DNA of 64,000 nt from Bermanella marisrubri (GTDB lineage: Bacteria > Pseudomonadota > Gammaproteobacteria > Pseudomonadales > Oceanobacteraceae). A model generated the notes under the pieces. The model was not told the origin of the DNA and ran no database searches. It saw nothing but the letters and a program-made list of their open reading frames with translations. Each line of letters opens with the position of its first letter. Position 1 is the first letter of the stretch. This document shows positions 1 to 10,309 of this stretch, piece by piece. Location: the NCBI RefSeq assembly GCF_012295615.1, contig NZ_CP051183.1:3375001-3439000 (forward strand), given 5' to 3'. Made by a program: the position numbers and the translations under genes.

Positions 1-80
1 GAGATCTGTGCTATTACAGCTTGTCTAGGGTATGATATGGGCTTTTCTAATTTCAGCGAATCCGTCCAGATATCGGTACT

Positions 81-2660
81 ATGCAAGAGCAATATAATCC
101 CAGCGAGATCGAACCTCAGGTCCAACAATTTTGGGCCAAAAATAAAGTCTTCAAAGCCGTTGTAGATCACAACCGCGAGAAGTTCTATTGTCTATCAATG
201 TTCCCATACCCAAGCGGTCGCCTGCATATGGGGCATGTGCGTAATTACACTATTGGCGACGTCATCTCCCGCTATGAGCGTATGCAAGGCAAAAACGTCA
301 TGCAGCCCATGGGTTGGGATGCCTTTGGCCTACCGGCGGAAAACGCAGCCATTAAAAACCAAACCGCGCCAGGTAAATGGACTGACGAAAATATCGCTTA
401 CATGAAAGGTCAATTGAACAGCTTGGGCTTTGGCTATGACTGGGACCGAGAGCTGGCTACCTGCAAGCCCGAATACTACCGTTGGGAGCAATGGTTCTTC
501 ACCAAATTAGTGGAAAAAGGCTTAGCCTACAAGAAAGTCAGCGCGGTGAACTGGTGCCCACATGATCAAACCGTATTGGCCAATGAACAAGTAATCGAAG
601 GCTGCTGCTGGCGCTGTGACACACCGATCGAGCGTAAAGAAATCCCGCAGTGGTTTATCCGCATTACGGATTACGCAGAAGAGCTATTGAACGATCTTGA
701 TCAGTTGGACGGCTGGCCAGACCAAGTAAAAGCCATGCAGCGCAATTGGATCGGCAAAAGCCAAGGTGTACAGATGCGCTTTGGCATTAAAGACAAAGAA
801 ATTCCACTGGAAGTGTATACCACTCGTCCAGATACATTGATGGGAGTCAGCTATGTCGCTGTGGCAGCTGGGCACCCATTAGCAGAAGAAGCCGCGAAAG
901 GTAATGCTGAACTAACGGCTTTTATCGAAGAATGCAAAAAAGGCGGTACCGCCGAAGCAGACATTGCCACTATAGAGAAAAAAGGCTGCGCCACTGGCTT
1001 TACTGCCATTCACCCTATTTCGGGCAAAGAAGTCCCAGTTTGGGTCGCCAACTTTGTATTAATGGATTACGGCACAGGCGCGGTGATGGCTGTTCCCGCT
1101 CATGATCAGCGTGATTATGAGTTTGCCAAAAAGTATGGTCTTGAAATCAATCAAGTGATTGAGCCAGCTAATGGCGAAGACATTGATCTCGAAAAAGAAG
1201 CTTTCACCGAAAAAGGCAAGCTGGTGAATAGCGGCGAATTTGATGGTTTGGAATTTGAAGCCGCTTTCGATGCGATAGCCGATTACCTGCAAAAAGAAGG
1301 TAAGGGCGAAGTACAAACCAATTACCGTCTGCGCGACTGGGGTGTGAGTCGTCAGCGCTACTGGGGCACACCTGTACCTATGATCACCAAAGCCAATGGT
1401 GAACAAGTGCCAACACCAGAAGACATGCTACCCGTTGAATTACCAACTGATGTGGTTATGGACGGTGTTAATAGCCCGATCAAAAACAACCCTGATTTTG
1501 AAAATATCGAATTCGAAGGAGAGCAGGCTTTCCGCGAAACCGATACTTTCGATACTTTTATGGAAAGTTCTTGGTATTACGCCCGCTATTGCTCACCTCA
1601 AGCAGATGACATCATGCTTGATCCTGAAGAAGCTAATTATTGGCTTCCTGTAGACCAATATATAGGTGGCATTGAGCACGCCATCTTGCACCTTTTATAT
1701 GCACGCTTCTTCCACAAATTATTACGTGATACAGGGTTAGTAAAAGGTGACGAGCCATTCAATAGTTTACTTTGCCAAGGTATGGTTTTGGCTGATGCCT
1801 TTAGCTATCAAAATGAAAACGGTGGCAAAGAGTGGGTCAACCCTGCGGACGTTGAAGTAGAGCGTGATGCCAAAGGTCGTATCACAAAAGCGTCTTACGA
1901 GGGCAAAGAGCTGACTCACGAAGGCGTCATTAAGATGTCCAAGTCAAAGAACAATGGGGTAGACCCGCAAGAAGCCATTGATCAATATGGTGCCGATGTG
2001 GTGCGTCTATATACCATGTTCGCCGCGCCCCCAGAGCAAAGTCTGGAGTGGTCGAACTCAGGTGTACAGGGTGCGCAAAAATTCTTGCAGAGAGTTTGGC
2101 GTTTAGCCTCTGAGCTATTGGACGGTTCAGACATTCCTGCTATTGATGCAGAAGCTTTATCGAGCGAGCAAAAAGATGCGCGCCGTAAAACTCACGAAAC
2201 CATTCAAAAAGTCAGTGATGACATTGGCCGTCGCTACGCCTTCAATACCGCTATTGCCGCCGTTATGGAACTTACCAATACATTGGTGAAACTAGATAAA
2301 AGTGATGCTCAGAACCGCGCTATTTTGCACGAAGGTTTAAGCGCTATGGTGAAAATGCTTGCGCCTATTGCTCCTCATGTGAGTCACGTGATCTGGCAAG
2401 AAATGGGCAATGAAAGCTTGATTCTTGATGCACCATGGCCGCAAGTGGACGAGTCTGCACTGGTGCGTGACAGCATTGAAATCGTTGTACAGGTTAATGG
2501 CAAAGTACGCGCAAAACTGGAAGTACCAGCCAATATCGATAAAGATGCGGCGATTGCCGCCGCTCACGCTGATGCACACGTACAAAAGTTTGTTGACGGC
2601 AAAACTGTGCGTAAAGAAATTTATGTACCAGGCAAGCTGGTCAACATCGTTGCCAACTAG
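81..2660 (+). CDS. leuS: Leucyl-tRNA synthetase
   Basis: An 859-residue class I aminoacyl-tRNA synthetase that charges tRNA-Leu in the cytoplasm. The N-terminus MQEQY..IE matches the enterobacterial LeuS start. The HIGH signature appears as HMGH (residues 49-52) and the KMSKS loop is intact (residues 618-622). Between them lies the long CP1 editing insertion with its TTRPDTLMG motif, and the C-terminal anticodon-binding and LeuS-specific domains are complete. Length is normal for the family. It heads the conserved order leuS-lptE-holA, with lptE starting 11 bases after its stop. No strong Shine-Dalgarno precedes the start. A TATGAT hexamer at 31-36 could be a -10 element, but the -35 is not convincing. 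Confidence 0.98.
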   Translation: MQEQYNPSEIEPQVQQFWAKNKVFKAVVDHNREKFYCLSMFPYPSGRLHMGHVRNYTIGDVISRYERMQGKNVMQPMGWDAFGLPAENAAIKNQTAPGKWTDENIAYMKGQLNSLGFGYDWDRELATCKPEYYRWEQWFFTKLVEKGLAYKKVSAVNWCPHDQTVLANEQVIEGCCWRCDTPIERKEIPQWFIRITDYAEELLNDLDQLDGWPDQVKAMQRNWIGKSQGVQMRFGIKDKEIPLEVYTTRPDTLMGVSYVAVAAGHPLAEEAAKGNAELTAFIEECKKGGTAEADIATIEKKGCATGFTAIHPISGKEVPVWVANFVLMDYGTGAVMAVPAHDQRDYEFAKKYGLEINQVIEPANGEDIDLEKEAFTEKGKLVNSGEFDGLEFEAAFDAIADYLQKEGKGEVQTNYRLRDWGVSRQRYWGTPVPMITKANGEQVPTPEDMLPVELPTDVVMDGVNSPIKNNPDFENIEFEGEQAFRETDTFDTFMESSWYYARYCSPQADDIMLDPEEANYWLPVDQYIGGIEHAILHLLYARFFHKLLRDTGLVKGDEPFNSLLCQGMVLADAFSYQNENGGKEWVNPADVEVERDAKGRITKASYEGKELTHEGVIKMSKSKNNGVDPQEAIDQYGADVVRLYTMFAAPPEQSLEWSNSGVQGAQKFLQRVWRLASELLDGSDIPAIDAEALSSEQKDARRKTHETIQKVSDDIGRRYAFNTAIAAVMELTNTLVKLDKSDAQNRAILHEGLSAMVKMLAPIAPHVSHVIWQEMGNESLILDAPWPQVDESALVRDSIEIVVQVNGKVRAKLEVPANIDKDAAIAAAHADAHVQKFVDGKTVRKEIYVPGKLVNIVAN

Positions 2661-2671
2661 AGGGAATGTTC

Positions 2672-3169
2672 ATGGCTAAGGCTTGGCAAACAGCAAGACT
2701 TACTCTGACGCTCATGCTTTCCCTCGCTATGTTAACGGCTTGTGGGTGGCAATTACGCGGACAGGTAAATTTACCTGCTCCGCTTAAGATCCTCTCCATC
2801 GAAAACGGAGGAGTTGATAACGTCACTTTCAATTACGTGCAACAAGCGCTGTTGAGCAATGGTGTTACATTGAGCGACGACGCTGATTATCTGCTATCGC
2901 TAGAGAATGAAAACAACTCACGTCGCGTGCTAGCCGTCACTAGCAATGCTAAGGCCAGTGAGTATGAACTCAAGCAAACGCTCACAGCTCGGATTAGCAA
3001 AGATAATTGGCAGCAAACGATTGAAGTCAGCAGTTATCGGACACAGCTTTACGATGCAGCCGCTGAAATAGGCAAAGCGCAAGAAGCTGCCGAGCTAAGA
3101 GCAGATATGCGCAGAGATAATGCCAACCGTCTATTGCGCCGTTTGCAAAACCTTAAGCTAGAGCCCTAA
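2672..3169 (+). CDS. lptE: LPS-assembly lipoprotein LptE
   Basis: A 165-residue outer-membrane lipoprotein that plugs the LptD barrel and completes lipopolysaccharide export to the cell surface. A signal peptide ends in a lipobox (LTAC, Cys24) followed by GWQLRG, the typical start of mature LptE. The ATG at 2672 is preferred over the one at 2666 because AGGGA at 2661-2665 is properly spaced only for the later codon. The gene lies between leuS and holA, as in most gammaproteobacteria, so one transcript is likely. Sequence beyond the N-terminus is poorly conserved in this family, so assignment rests on lipobox, length and context. Confidence 0.93.
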   Translation: MAKAWQTARLTLTLMLSLAMLTACGWQLRGQVNLPAPLKILSIENGGVDNVTFNYVQQALLSNGVTLSDDADYLLSLENENNSRRVLAVTSNAKASEYELKQTLTARISKDNWQQTIEVSSYRTQLYDAAAEIGKAQEAAELRADMRRDNANRLLRRLQNLKLEP

Positions 3170-3172
3170 CCC

Positions 3173-4201
3173 ATGCGTTTGAAGCCCGAGCAACTGGCAC
3201 AGCATCTACAACAGTCACTGCTGCCTTTTTATGTAGTCAGTGGTGATGAGCCCTTGCTTAGCCAAGAGATTGGTGAACAACTGCGCTCTGTTGCACGACA
3301 ACAGGGCTTCACTGAGCGCGAAGTACACCACGCCGAACACAACTACAATTGGTCTGAGCTATATGACAGTGCCAATGCCATGAGCTTGTTTGCGGAACGT
3401 AAAATAATTGAAGTCCGCATTGATAATGGAAAGCCCGGTGACGCAGGTGCCAAAACCATGTTGGGCCTTTGCGAGCAACCTAACCCAGATAATTTATTCA
3501 TCATCTTCTTGCCTCGCCTCGATAAAAAACAACAAAACAGCAAATGGTTCAAAGCACTCGATAAAGCCGGCGCATTCATCGCCCACTGGCCCATTGAACG
3601 CCAGCAATTACCCGGCTGGATAGCTAATCGCATGCGTCAACACGGTATGAAAGCAGATCGCGAAGCCTTAGCCTTATTAGCGGATCGAACCGATGGCAAT
3701 TTACTCGCAGCAGCGCAAGAAGTAGAAAAGCTCACTCTAGTCGGGAAAAACGAAATAACCATAGAGGATATTGAAGCCAGTGTTGGTGAAGCCAGCCGCT
3801 TTGATGTCTTTGCATTAAGTGAAGCAGCATTAAAAGGCGACAAAAAACGTTGCTTGCATGTTTTACAAGTACTACAAGGCGAAGGTCTAAATGTACTGCA
3901 ACCCTTGGCTATTTTCGCTAATGATGTACGCCAATTGTTATCTATGCAGCAATTAATCCAATCTGGTTTATCCGATGACAAAGCGCTGCAACAACTCAAG
4001 GTCTTCTGGCCCAAGAAACAACAACAGTTAAAAGCCGCCACACGCCGATTGCGCACGCAAGACATAGAAGAATGCTTACAATTATGTAACCAGATAGATA
4101 TGGCGTGTAAGAACTTGTTACAAGATGACCCTTGGCGTTTATTATCTCAAGCTGCATTAAAACTATGCGGACTAAATGTGATTCCTGCCCCAACTTTTTA
4201 A
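3173..4201 (+). CDS. holA: DNA polymerase III delta subunit
   Basis: A 342-residue subunit of the clamp-loader complex, which opens the beta sliding clamp for loading on DNA. The N-terminus (LLPFYVVSGDEPLLSQE) matches the delta-subunit family, in which the P-loop is degenerate and no ATPase motif is expected. The C-terminal region is the usual helical oligomerisation domain. It starts 3 bases after the lptE stop, so translation is probably coupled. Length is normal. There is no clear terminator after it, and the next gene begins 230 bases downstream. Confidence 0.95.
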   Translation: MRLKPEQLAQHLQQSLLPFYVVSGDEPLLSQEIGEQLRSVARQQGFTEREVHHAEHNYNWSELYDSANAMSLFAERKIIEVRIDNGKPGDAGAKTMLGLCEQPNPDNLFIIFLPRLDKKQQNSKWFKALDKAGAFIAHWPIERQQLPGWIANRMRQHGMKADREALALLADRTDGNLLAAAQEVEKLTLVGKNEITIEDIEASVGEASRFDVFALSEAALKGDKKRCLHVLQVLQGEGLNVLQPLAIFANDVRQLLSMQQLIQSGLSDDKALQQLKVFWPKKQQQLKAATRRLRTQDIEECLQLCNQIDMACKNLLQDDPWRLLSQAALKLCGLNVIPAPTF

Positions 4202-4434
4202 TCTAAAAAACCTTCGACTGACTCACACTTTTTTTGGCCCTTCTGGCCTACTTGCACACACTCTGTGATGGCCTTCGCAAACCCTGCATACATTATGTGA
4301 ACTAGGCCCGTGGTTACCAAACTTACACGGAAATAGTGCATTTATTCGCCGATACTACACCCATAGAAGGTTAAACACGTAATACTAACAAGTTGAGTTG
4401 CGGGTGTAACAACCAAAACATTTTGGAGGGTAAC

Positions 4435-5022
4435 ATGGGTTTTGCACAAGATGCTGATCAAGCACAATCGAATTCGGATTTGATCTGGGGTTTAGATCAT
4501 ATTACTCAACGTCAAAACGCATTTGATTTTGTAAAGCGCTTCGAAAACAAACTGTGTGTGTATTCACCCACGGTGAGTCAAATGTACAGTAACTACAATA
4601 TTTTCTTTCCAGAAGATATGCAAAAAAGCATGGTCGTCTTACCTGACCCATATGCTTTTCATGATACATTTAACCATATCCCTGAAGAAGCGGTACAAGC
4701 CACAGGGCTACACATTGTTCCTGGTGAAACAATAAATCGCAGTGGTCTGTACATTGTGATCAGTCAGAATCAGAAAAATGTACGTTCTATCCCAATCCCA
4801 TTCAAAGAAGGTTTACGCCAAATACTAAAACGCTTTCAAGGTAACGATCCGTTTTTACCTGTGCTTGTCAAAGGCGACTTGCGCGAATTTGATTCCAATA
4901 TGCCTTGCTTGCATTTGCACCGCTTACGCATGAGTGCATTAAGCAATATGTCGACACTCGAGCGACAAGGTATTAAAAACCTTATTAGTGAAAAAATTAT
5001 GGGGATCTATCGCGAGGCATAA
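4435..5022 (+). CDS. Hypothetical protein, unrecognised family
   Basis: A 195-residue protein that I do not recognise. It has no signal peptide, membrane segment or obvious catalytic motif, and looks like a soluble mixed alpha/beta protein. The ATG at 4435 is chosen over an in-frame ATG at 4393 because TTGGAGGG at 4422-4429 is a strong ribosome binding site for it. The upstream 230 bases (4202-4434) hold no other gene, so it probably has its own promoter. It ends at a hairpin shared with the convergent TonB receptor gene. The single copy and strong RBS suggest a well-translated cytoplasmic protein, but function is unknown. Confidence 0.75.
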   Translation: MGFAQDADQAQSNSDLIWGLDHITQRQNAFDFVKRFENKLCVYSPTVSQMYSNYNIFFPEDMQKSMVVLPDPYAFHDTFNHIPEEAVQATGLHIVPGETINRSGLYIVISQNQKNVRSIPIPFKEGLRQILKRFQGNDPFLPVLVKGDLREFDSNMPCLHLHRLRMSALSNMSTLERQGIKNLISEKIMGIYREA

Positions 5023-5024
5023 AT

Positions 5025-5044
5025 GAGACCCTGAGACGGGTCTC
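5025..5044. terminator. Hairpin between convergent genes
   Basis: GAGACCC and GGGTCTC form a perfect 7-bp stem around a 6-base loop, directly after the stop of the 195-residue gene and before the stop of the convergent receptor gene. There is no U-tract on either side, so it may be an attenuated terminator or a 3'-end stabiliser serving both transcripts. Confidence 0.5.
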
Positions 5045-5059
5045 AACATCTGAACATTT

Positions 5060-7369
5060 CTACCAGCCAACCTGTAAACCTAGCTGCGCACGAGTGCGAT
5101 CTTGATACACGGTTTGCGGCCAAACATAAGCATCACTTGTAAGATCATGCTGAGCAGTTAGAGACAACTCTACATCCCAATCAGACTGTACCCAGCGTTT
5201 CGCAATACGCGCATCAATACGCTCCAGTTCCGTGCGATCGGCAGGTGCTTCATTCAATTGATCATAATCCCAAGTGCGTAAATAACTCACCGCTGAATTA
5301 ATATTATGTTGCCAAGTTTGTAGCCAAGTAACAGCAACTTGGTGTTGGGCATAAATTCGTAATAAGCGACGGGCATCTTCGTTATCATCTTGATTCGTTT
5401 CAGCATCAATATACGCGGCTACAGTACGAAGTTGTCCATCTTGCCACGGGACAAACGTACTCTGCATTTCGATACCATTAAACTCAATGCGGTTGGATGT
5501 AGTCGTTTCAAAATCGCCCAGACTTAAGGACTGATAAATCACGTCCGTTAGACGCTCATGAAAGAGTCGAACATCGATTTCAGCGTCTAATTTTTGATAG
5601 CGTCCGTAATAGCCAATTTCAGTCGATGCAATATGCTGATGATCCAGTCTTCCCGGACCCTGAGAGGTTTCATAATAGGTCGTGCCATTTAACTGCCCGT
5701 CAGATTCCGCATTTCTCACCTCAAAATTCCAGTTGGCATACTGTTCAAATAAATCGGGGCTACGCACAGACTCGCTATAAACAAAGCGCACAGATTGAGC
5801 CGGATTGAGTTTTTCAATAACAGCAAGTCGCGGTGCAAACACGGCATCGGCATCACTTTCTTTTTCTGCCATCAGACCGAAATGGGTGATGGTGCTTTCT
5901 GTGGCTTGCCATGTAGCACTGGAAAATAAGCGATATGTATCATTGGTAAAGCGGCCCGAGAAATAATGGTCAGACTCAACAATATCCCGACGGAAGCTGG
6001 CGCCACCCACCAAGGTTAAATCGTCGTTAACAATGTAGGTGTCTTGTAATTCGATGTCGTATCGGTATTCGTCAAGATCGGCAAAGACAGTGCCCGCAAC
6101 TGTTGTATCAAATGGAGAGGTTTGTGGATCATTCTCATAACGATCGACGATCGCTGCAACTGAAGCCTGGTATGGAGCAGACAGCCTTGATGTATAATCG
6201 CTTAATAAAGATTCCCCACCGGGAAACTGACCAACTAAAAACATGTTTAAAAAGCCTACGTTGGTTTTTTCTTCATTACTAAGACTAGAGTAGTACCCTG
6301 CAATAAGTGCAGGATTTTCCGTTTCTATCGCTTCTTCAAACCCCTTCGCCGACGTACCAGAGCCTTCTACTAAATTTTTATTATCAGTATAAAGTGCTCT
6401 TATATCATCGTCTAAAAGTGCAATTGGGATTCCCTCTAATACATATTCTTGTTCTTGTTGATAGTAGGTAGCATAAGAAGTGAGTTTAATCTGATGCTTA
6501 CTGCTAAGGTCTTGGGTATAACTCATTCCAAATTCATAGCGATTTTCATCTACTTGATTTTCGTTTTGCTGCAATGTCACTAAAGTATCATTTGTCGTCA
6601 GCTCCCGATTACCTTGCGAAACTACGGTATAGGTTTGTAACTCTGCGTTGTTTTTCAAATAAGTGCTGGTGGTAAAATCAATGAACTGATTCTCCCGCTC
6701 GTCTTCATCTACTTGAAATTGATCTGTTTGCTTATATTCGTAGGTAAATCGATAATCGGTTTTATGAATTCGGTCACCTTGACTGACATACAGCGTTTTA
6801 TCGCCATTATTGCCCAGTTGCACCTCGGCTGTCTGTCCGTATGTGTCCGCAGGATGTCGAGTGATAATATTAATCACCGCTTGATAGGAGTTTGCACCGT
6901 ATGTGGCTGCGTTAGGACCGCGCACAACTTCAATGCGGCGAATATCATTCAGTGAGACGGGCATTTCATACCAGCTAACGGCGGCTAGGCCAGAGCGGTA
7001 CATGCTGCGTCCATTTAATAGCACTTGCAGATTTTTGGGTAACGCAGTTGGGCCGCCATGATATTGCACACTATCAGTATTATTATTGCGATCAGGGCCC
7101 ACAATCATTCCAGGCACAAACCGCAACAATTCAGACAATGTCTGCACACCTGAGCGTTCGATAAAACTACGATCAAGGATAGTGACACTTGCGGGCACAT
7201 CCGCTTGATGTTGTTGGATCCGAGTTGCCGTTAACACCACCGGGACTGAGAATTCATTAAACTCAGCCAGGTCAAATTCTGATTCTTGTAGCCATTCACC
7301 ATAACTGGATGCCGCACTTATTGAAAATAGGATGGCGGCGCATACGGCAGGTTTGTTTATTATCATCAT
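5060..7369 (-). CDS. TonB-dependent outer-membrane receptor
   Basis: A 769-residue outer-membrane gated porin. After a signal peptide there is a TonB-box-like stretch (VPVVLTATR), then a complete plug domain (about residues 50-160) with SVTILDRSFIERSG, LRFVPGMIVG and the IEVRRGPNAATYGANS-type end. The rest is a beta barrel ending in an aromatic-terminated strand (GLQVGW), as needed for BAM recognition. The substrate cannot be told: it resembles receptors for iron-siderophore, cobalamin or similar ligands. It stands alone, with no linked TonB/ExbB, ABC transporter or regulator gene. A short palindrome at 7497-7509 lies upstream and could be an operator. Confidence 0.9.
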   Translation of the reverse strand: MMIINKPAVCAAILFSISAASSYGEWLQESEFDLAEFNEFSVPVVLTATRIQQHQADVPASVTILDRSFIERSGVQTLSELLRFVPGMIVGPDRNNNTDSVQYHGGPTALPKNLQVLLNGRSMYRSGLAAVSWYEMPVSLNDIRRIEVVRGPNAATYGANSYQAVINIITRHPADTYGQTAEVQLGNNGDKTLYVSQGDRIHKTDYRFTYEYKQTDQFQVDEDERENQFIDFTTSTYLKNNAELQTYTVVSQGNRELTTNDTLVTLQQNENQVDENRYEFGMSYTQDLSSKHQIKLTSYATYYQQEQEYVLEGIPIALLDDDIRALYTDNKNLVEGSGTSAKGFEEAIETENPALIAGYYSSLSNEEKTNVGFLNMFLVGQFPGGESLLSDYTSRLSAPYQASVAAIVDRYENDPQTSPFDTTVAGTVFADLDEYRYDIELQDTYIVNDDLTLVGGASFRRDIVESDHYFSGRFTNDTYRLFSSATWQATESTITHFGLMAEKESDADAVFAPRLAVIEKLNPAQSVRFVYSESVRSPDLFEQYANWNFEVRNAESDGQLNGTTYYETSQGPGRLDHQHIASTEIGYYGRYQKLDAEIDVRLFHERLTDVIYQSLSLGDFETTTSNRIEFNGIEMQSTFVPWQDGQLRTVAAYIDAETNQDDNEDARRLLRIYAQHQVAVTWLQTWQHNINSAVSYLRTWDYDQLNEAPADRTELERIDARIAKRWVQSDWDVELSLTAQHDLTSDAYVWPQTVYQDRTRAQLGLQVGW

Positions 7370-7496
7370 GTTCCGTTACACCCAAGTCAGCGCAACAGAA
7401 TTGTGCCAGATAGCGACATATCCTAATAGGGGAAATCATAAAAAAACCGGATAAACCCTTGCTCTAATGCAAAGTTAGCAACCACTTCATTATCTG

Positions 7497-7509
7497 TGAT
7501 TGCTAATCA
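7497..7509. promoter_or_regulatory. Palindrome upstream of TonB receptor
   Basis: TGATT-GCT-AATCA is a perfect 5+3+5 palindrome in the 165-base gap before the receptor gene. Its distance from the start (about 130 bases) fits a repressor or activator site. It overlaps only partly with a Fur-box pattern, so the regulator cannot be named. Confidence 0.25.
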
Positions 7510-7534
7510 TGAGCAAAAAATATAAATACCAGTG

Positions 7535-8482
7535 TCAATCTCGATCATGAGGTGCCCAAAAATCCAGATCAGGGCCTTCAGGGATAACTTGAGTGGGATT
7601 AATCATGGTATGGCTATAATAATAATGGCGCTTGATCTGATCCATATGCACGGTAGTGGCGACATCGGCGTGCTGATACAGCTCTCGCAAGTAGGCCCAC
7701 ATATTGGGGTAGTCCACTATGCGTTTTTTATTACATTTAAAATGCCCGACATAAACCGCATCAAAACGCACCAAAGTGGTGAATAATCGCCAGTCCGCTT
7801 CCGTGATCTGATCACCGACCATATAACGATGCTCAGATAATCTCTGCTCTATCCAATCCAGTGAATCAAACAGTTCGTTAAATGCTTCTTTGTAGGCATC
7901 TTGTGTCGTGGCAAAGCCAGCCTTGTATACCCCATTGTTTACAGTATGGTAAATGCGCTCGTTGACCGCATCGATCTCCGATTGAAGGGTTTGAGGATAA
8001 TAATCGTGATTGTTGCCTGTCAGTTCATTAAACGCACTATTGAAGATACGAATAATTTCGCTAGATTCGTTATTCACGATGGTTTGTGATTGTTTATCCC
8101 ATAATATGGGTACAGTTACGCGACCTGTGTAATCGGACTTGGCTTTTGTATATAGCTGATGGGCAAACTCAAAGTCGTATAGATGATCTTTATAAAAACC
8201 ATCGTCCTGACGAAACTCCCATCCATTGGACAACATATTCGGGTGCACGACGCTAACAGAAATGTGTTCGCTTAAATCTTTTAGCTTGCGGAAGATCAAT
8301 GCTCGGTGTGCCCAAGGACAAGCCATTGAGACGTAAAGATGATAACGATCCGATTCTGGCTTGAAAGGCCCGTCAGGTGAAATGGTATGGCGAAATTCGC
8401 TTTCTTGGCGTTTGAAGCGACCACCTTGGCTTTTGGTGTCGTACCATTGGTCGTGCCACTGACCTTCTATCAACAATCCCAT
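7535..8482 (-). CDS. Glutathionyl-hydroquinone reductase
   Basis: A 315-residue glutathione transferase of the Xi class (YqjG/ECM4/PcpF family), which reduces glutathionyl-hydroquinones using glutathione and a catalytic cysteine. The signature CPWAH is present with Cys55 as the nucleophile, followed by a thioredoxin-like N-terminal fold and the all-helical C-terminal domain (YMVGDQITEADWRLFTTLVRFD). GGAGG precedes the ATG by a normal distance. Length is typical. It is transcribed in the same direction as the TonB receptor downstream, but the 165-base gap argues against an obligate operon. Substrate preference (quinone conjugates) is known for the family, not shown here. Confidence 0.93.
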   Translation of the reverse strand: MGLLIEGQWHDQWYDTKSQGGRFKRQESEFRHTISPDGPFKPESDRYHLYVSMACPWAHRALIFRKLKDLSEHISVSVVHPNMLSNGWEFRQDDGFYKDHLYDFEFAHQLYTKAKSDYTGRVTVPILWDKQSQTIVNNESSEIIRIFNSAFNELTGNNHDYYPQTLQSEIDAVNERIYHTVNNGVYKAGFATTQDAYKEAFNELFDSLDWIEQRLSEHRYMVGDQITEADWRLFTTLVRFDAVYVGHFKCNKKRIVDYPNMWAYLRELYQHADVATTVHMDQIKRHYYYSHTMINPTQVIPEGPDLDFWAPHDRD

Positions 8483-8581
8483 AATACCTCCAACTTTTTT
8501 TACAGTATAAGGCCCCGAAAAATCGGTTTAAGGCAATTGATTGATCAGTGATATCGAAAAAATAAGCAGGTGGTTAAGCGA

Positions 8582-9046
8582 TTAAACTCCGCCAGAAAAA
8601 TCATTTTGACGCCACGCTTCTAAGGAAATAATGGCAACAGAATTAGACAGATTTAAGCTGCGACTATCGGGCAGCATAGGTATTCGAATGCGCATGCTTG
8701 GATCAATGCTCTCCATTACTTCATCACTCAGTCCATGAGTTTCAGCACCAAATAGCAGTACATCATCAGGTTGATACTTCACTTTGTGATAATGGCCACT
8801 GCCTTTTGTTGTACAAGCAAAAATACGTTTATCCTTCATGGCCTCTTTAAACGCCCAATAATCTGGATACACACTTACATTGGCAAACTCATGATAATCC
8901 AAACCTGCCCGCCTTAATTTTTTTTCCTCTAAATTAAAACCCATAGGCTCGATCAAATGCAGCTGGCAACCATTGTTGGCGCATAGTCTAATAATATTCC
9001 CCGTGTTAGGGGCGATCTGAGGTTCGAATAAAGCGATATGGAACAT
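8582..9046 (-). CDS. trmL: tRNA (cytidine(34)-2'-O)-methyltransferase
   Basis: A 154-residue minimal SPOUT methyltransferase that 2'-O-methylates the wobble base of leucine tRNAs. The opening [20 protein letters not shown] is the TrmL motif 1. [11 protein letters not shown] (motif 2) and [18 protein letters not shown] (motif 3, forming the SAM-binding trefoil knot) are intact. Size is exactly that of TrmL, with no extra RNA-binding domain. It lies 33 bases downstream of ubiI on the same strand and may be read from the same transcript. Confidence 0.96.
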   Translation of the reverse strand: MFHIALFEPQIAPNTGNIIRLCANNGCQLHLIEPMGFNLEEKKLRRAGLDYHEFANVSVYPDYWAFKEAMKDKRIFACTTKGSGHYHKVKYQPDDVLLFGAETHGLSDEVMESIDPSMRIRIPMLPDSRSLNLSNSVAIISLEAWRQNDFSGGV

Positions 9047-9079
9047 GTACGTGATACTTATAGCGAATATTTATGGCGA

Positions 9080-10309
9080 TTATAACCCCATAGCCAGCTG
9101 CATAATATGGTGCTTCACCATGGGTGCTTGATTAACCTTAGTCATTCCCCAATTGCGCATCCAAGTAATGGCCGGTGGTTGCGGAGCGAATAAGCGCTTA
9201 AAGCCTTCCATAGTAGCCATCATACTCAGATTCTCGCCCATACGTCGGCGCTCAAACCGTTGCAAAGTCAATCCATCGTTCAGCGCAAGACCCCTTCTGC
9301 TTGCTCGGATCCACTCTTGCGCAAGCACATTGGCATCCATCAAGCCAAGATTTACCCCCTGACCCGCCAGCGGATGAATGGTATGTGCAGCGTCACCAAT
9401 CAAGACGACTCCCGACTTCACATACGTTTTGGCATGACGCTGACGTAGCGGGATAGCGGCCCGCGGTCCCACCTCTAAAACGCGACCCAATTGATATTCA
9501 AATTCGCCAGAGAGGGTCTGACAAAACTCGTCATCGGGCAGAGCTAACAATGAATCTGCTTTTTCTGGAGAACAGGAATAAACAATGGATACTAGGTTCT
9601 CTTGTCCATTGTCATCTTGCGGCAATGGTAAAAACGCAAGTACACCATCTGGTGTAAATCGCTGCCATGCGCATAGTTGATGGGACTGTTCAGTGCGAAT
9701 AGTGCACACTAATCCATGATGCTCATAATCCCACTCGCGAGTTTCAAATTCAGCCCACTGACGAATAAACGAACGCGCTCCATCAGCAGCCACAATCGTG
9801 GATGTTTTTAACAAATCATCGTTATCCAAGTGTACGTAATAGCTTTCATTTTCTTCGCTGAGGCGCTCGATCTCAGTTGTCTTTTGAGTGATCAAGCGAA
9901 TTTTTCCCTGACGCTGTATCTCGTTAATGAGTGCCGCTGCGACACATCGGTTTTCGATAATATGCCCCAAGCATGGCTCGGTCATTTCAGACGCATCAAA
10001 TTGAATATGCCCTGTACCAATTCCGTCCCATACTCGCATTTTGTCATAAGCACTAAGGCGCTGCTTGGGAATACCCTGCCAAGCTCCTATGCTTTGTAAA
10101 AAGGCCTGGTTACCACGATGGATTGCACTAACGCGCATATCTACATCGGTCACATGTTCGATTTTTTGCTGTGGCATAGTCGCCGGGCTGGGCTCAATCA
10201 AGGCAATTTTTTGTTCAGGCATTTGCCCGGTTTGCATTGCATTACTTAATGCTAAGGCCAACGCGGAACCCACCATGCCGCCACCGATAATGATTACATC
10301 GTATTGCAT
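9080..10309 (-). CDS. ubiI: UbiH/UbiI/COQ6-family ubiquinone hydroxylase
   Basis: A 409-residue FAD-dependent aromatic monooxygenase of ubiquinone biosynthesis, most likely the C5 hydroxylase UbiI (VisC). The N-terminal Rossmann motif IIIGGGMVGSALALAL and the family box GDAAHTIHPLAGQGVNLG are both intact, with the DG motif (VAADGARS) between them. The ATG at 10309 is chosen because it overlaps the ubiH stop by one base (TAATG), an arrangement of coupled translation. A longer in-frame reading to 10345 would lie inside ubiH. Symbol choice rests on operon order (pepP-ubiH-ubiI); UbiF or a relative with altered position specificity is possible. Confidence 0.88.
   Translation of the reverse strand: MQYDVIIIGGGMVGSALALALSNAMQTGQMPEQKIALIEPSPATMPQQKIEHVTDVDMRVSAIHRGNQAFLQSIGAWQGIPKQRLSAYDKMRVWDGIGTGHIQFDASEMTEPCLGHIIENRCVAAALINEIQRQGKIRLITQKTTEIERLSEENESYYVHLDNDDLLKTSTIVAADGARSFIRQWAEFETREWDYEHHGLVCTIRTEQSHQLCAWQRFTPDGVLAFLPLPQDDNGQENLVSIVYSCSPEKADSLLALPDDEFCQTLSGEFEYQLGRVLEVGPRAAIPLRQRHAKTYVKSGVVLIGDAAHTIHPLAGQGVNLGLMDANVLAQEWIRASRRGLALNDGLTLQRFERRRMGENLSMMATMEGFKRLFAPQPPAITWMRNWGMTKVNQAPMVKHHIMQLAMGL

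Noticed and set aside
7370-7534. Fur box or cobalamin riboswitch upstream of the TonB receptor
   Set aside because: Only a partial Fur-like match and no cobalamin-box sequence were seen; only a generic palindrome is reported.
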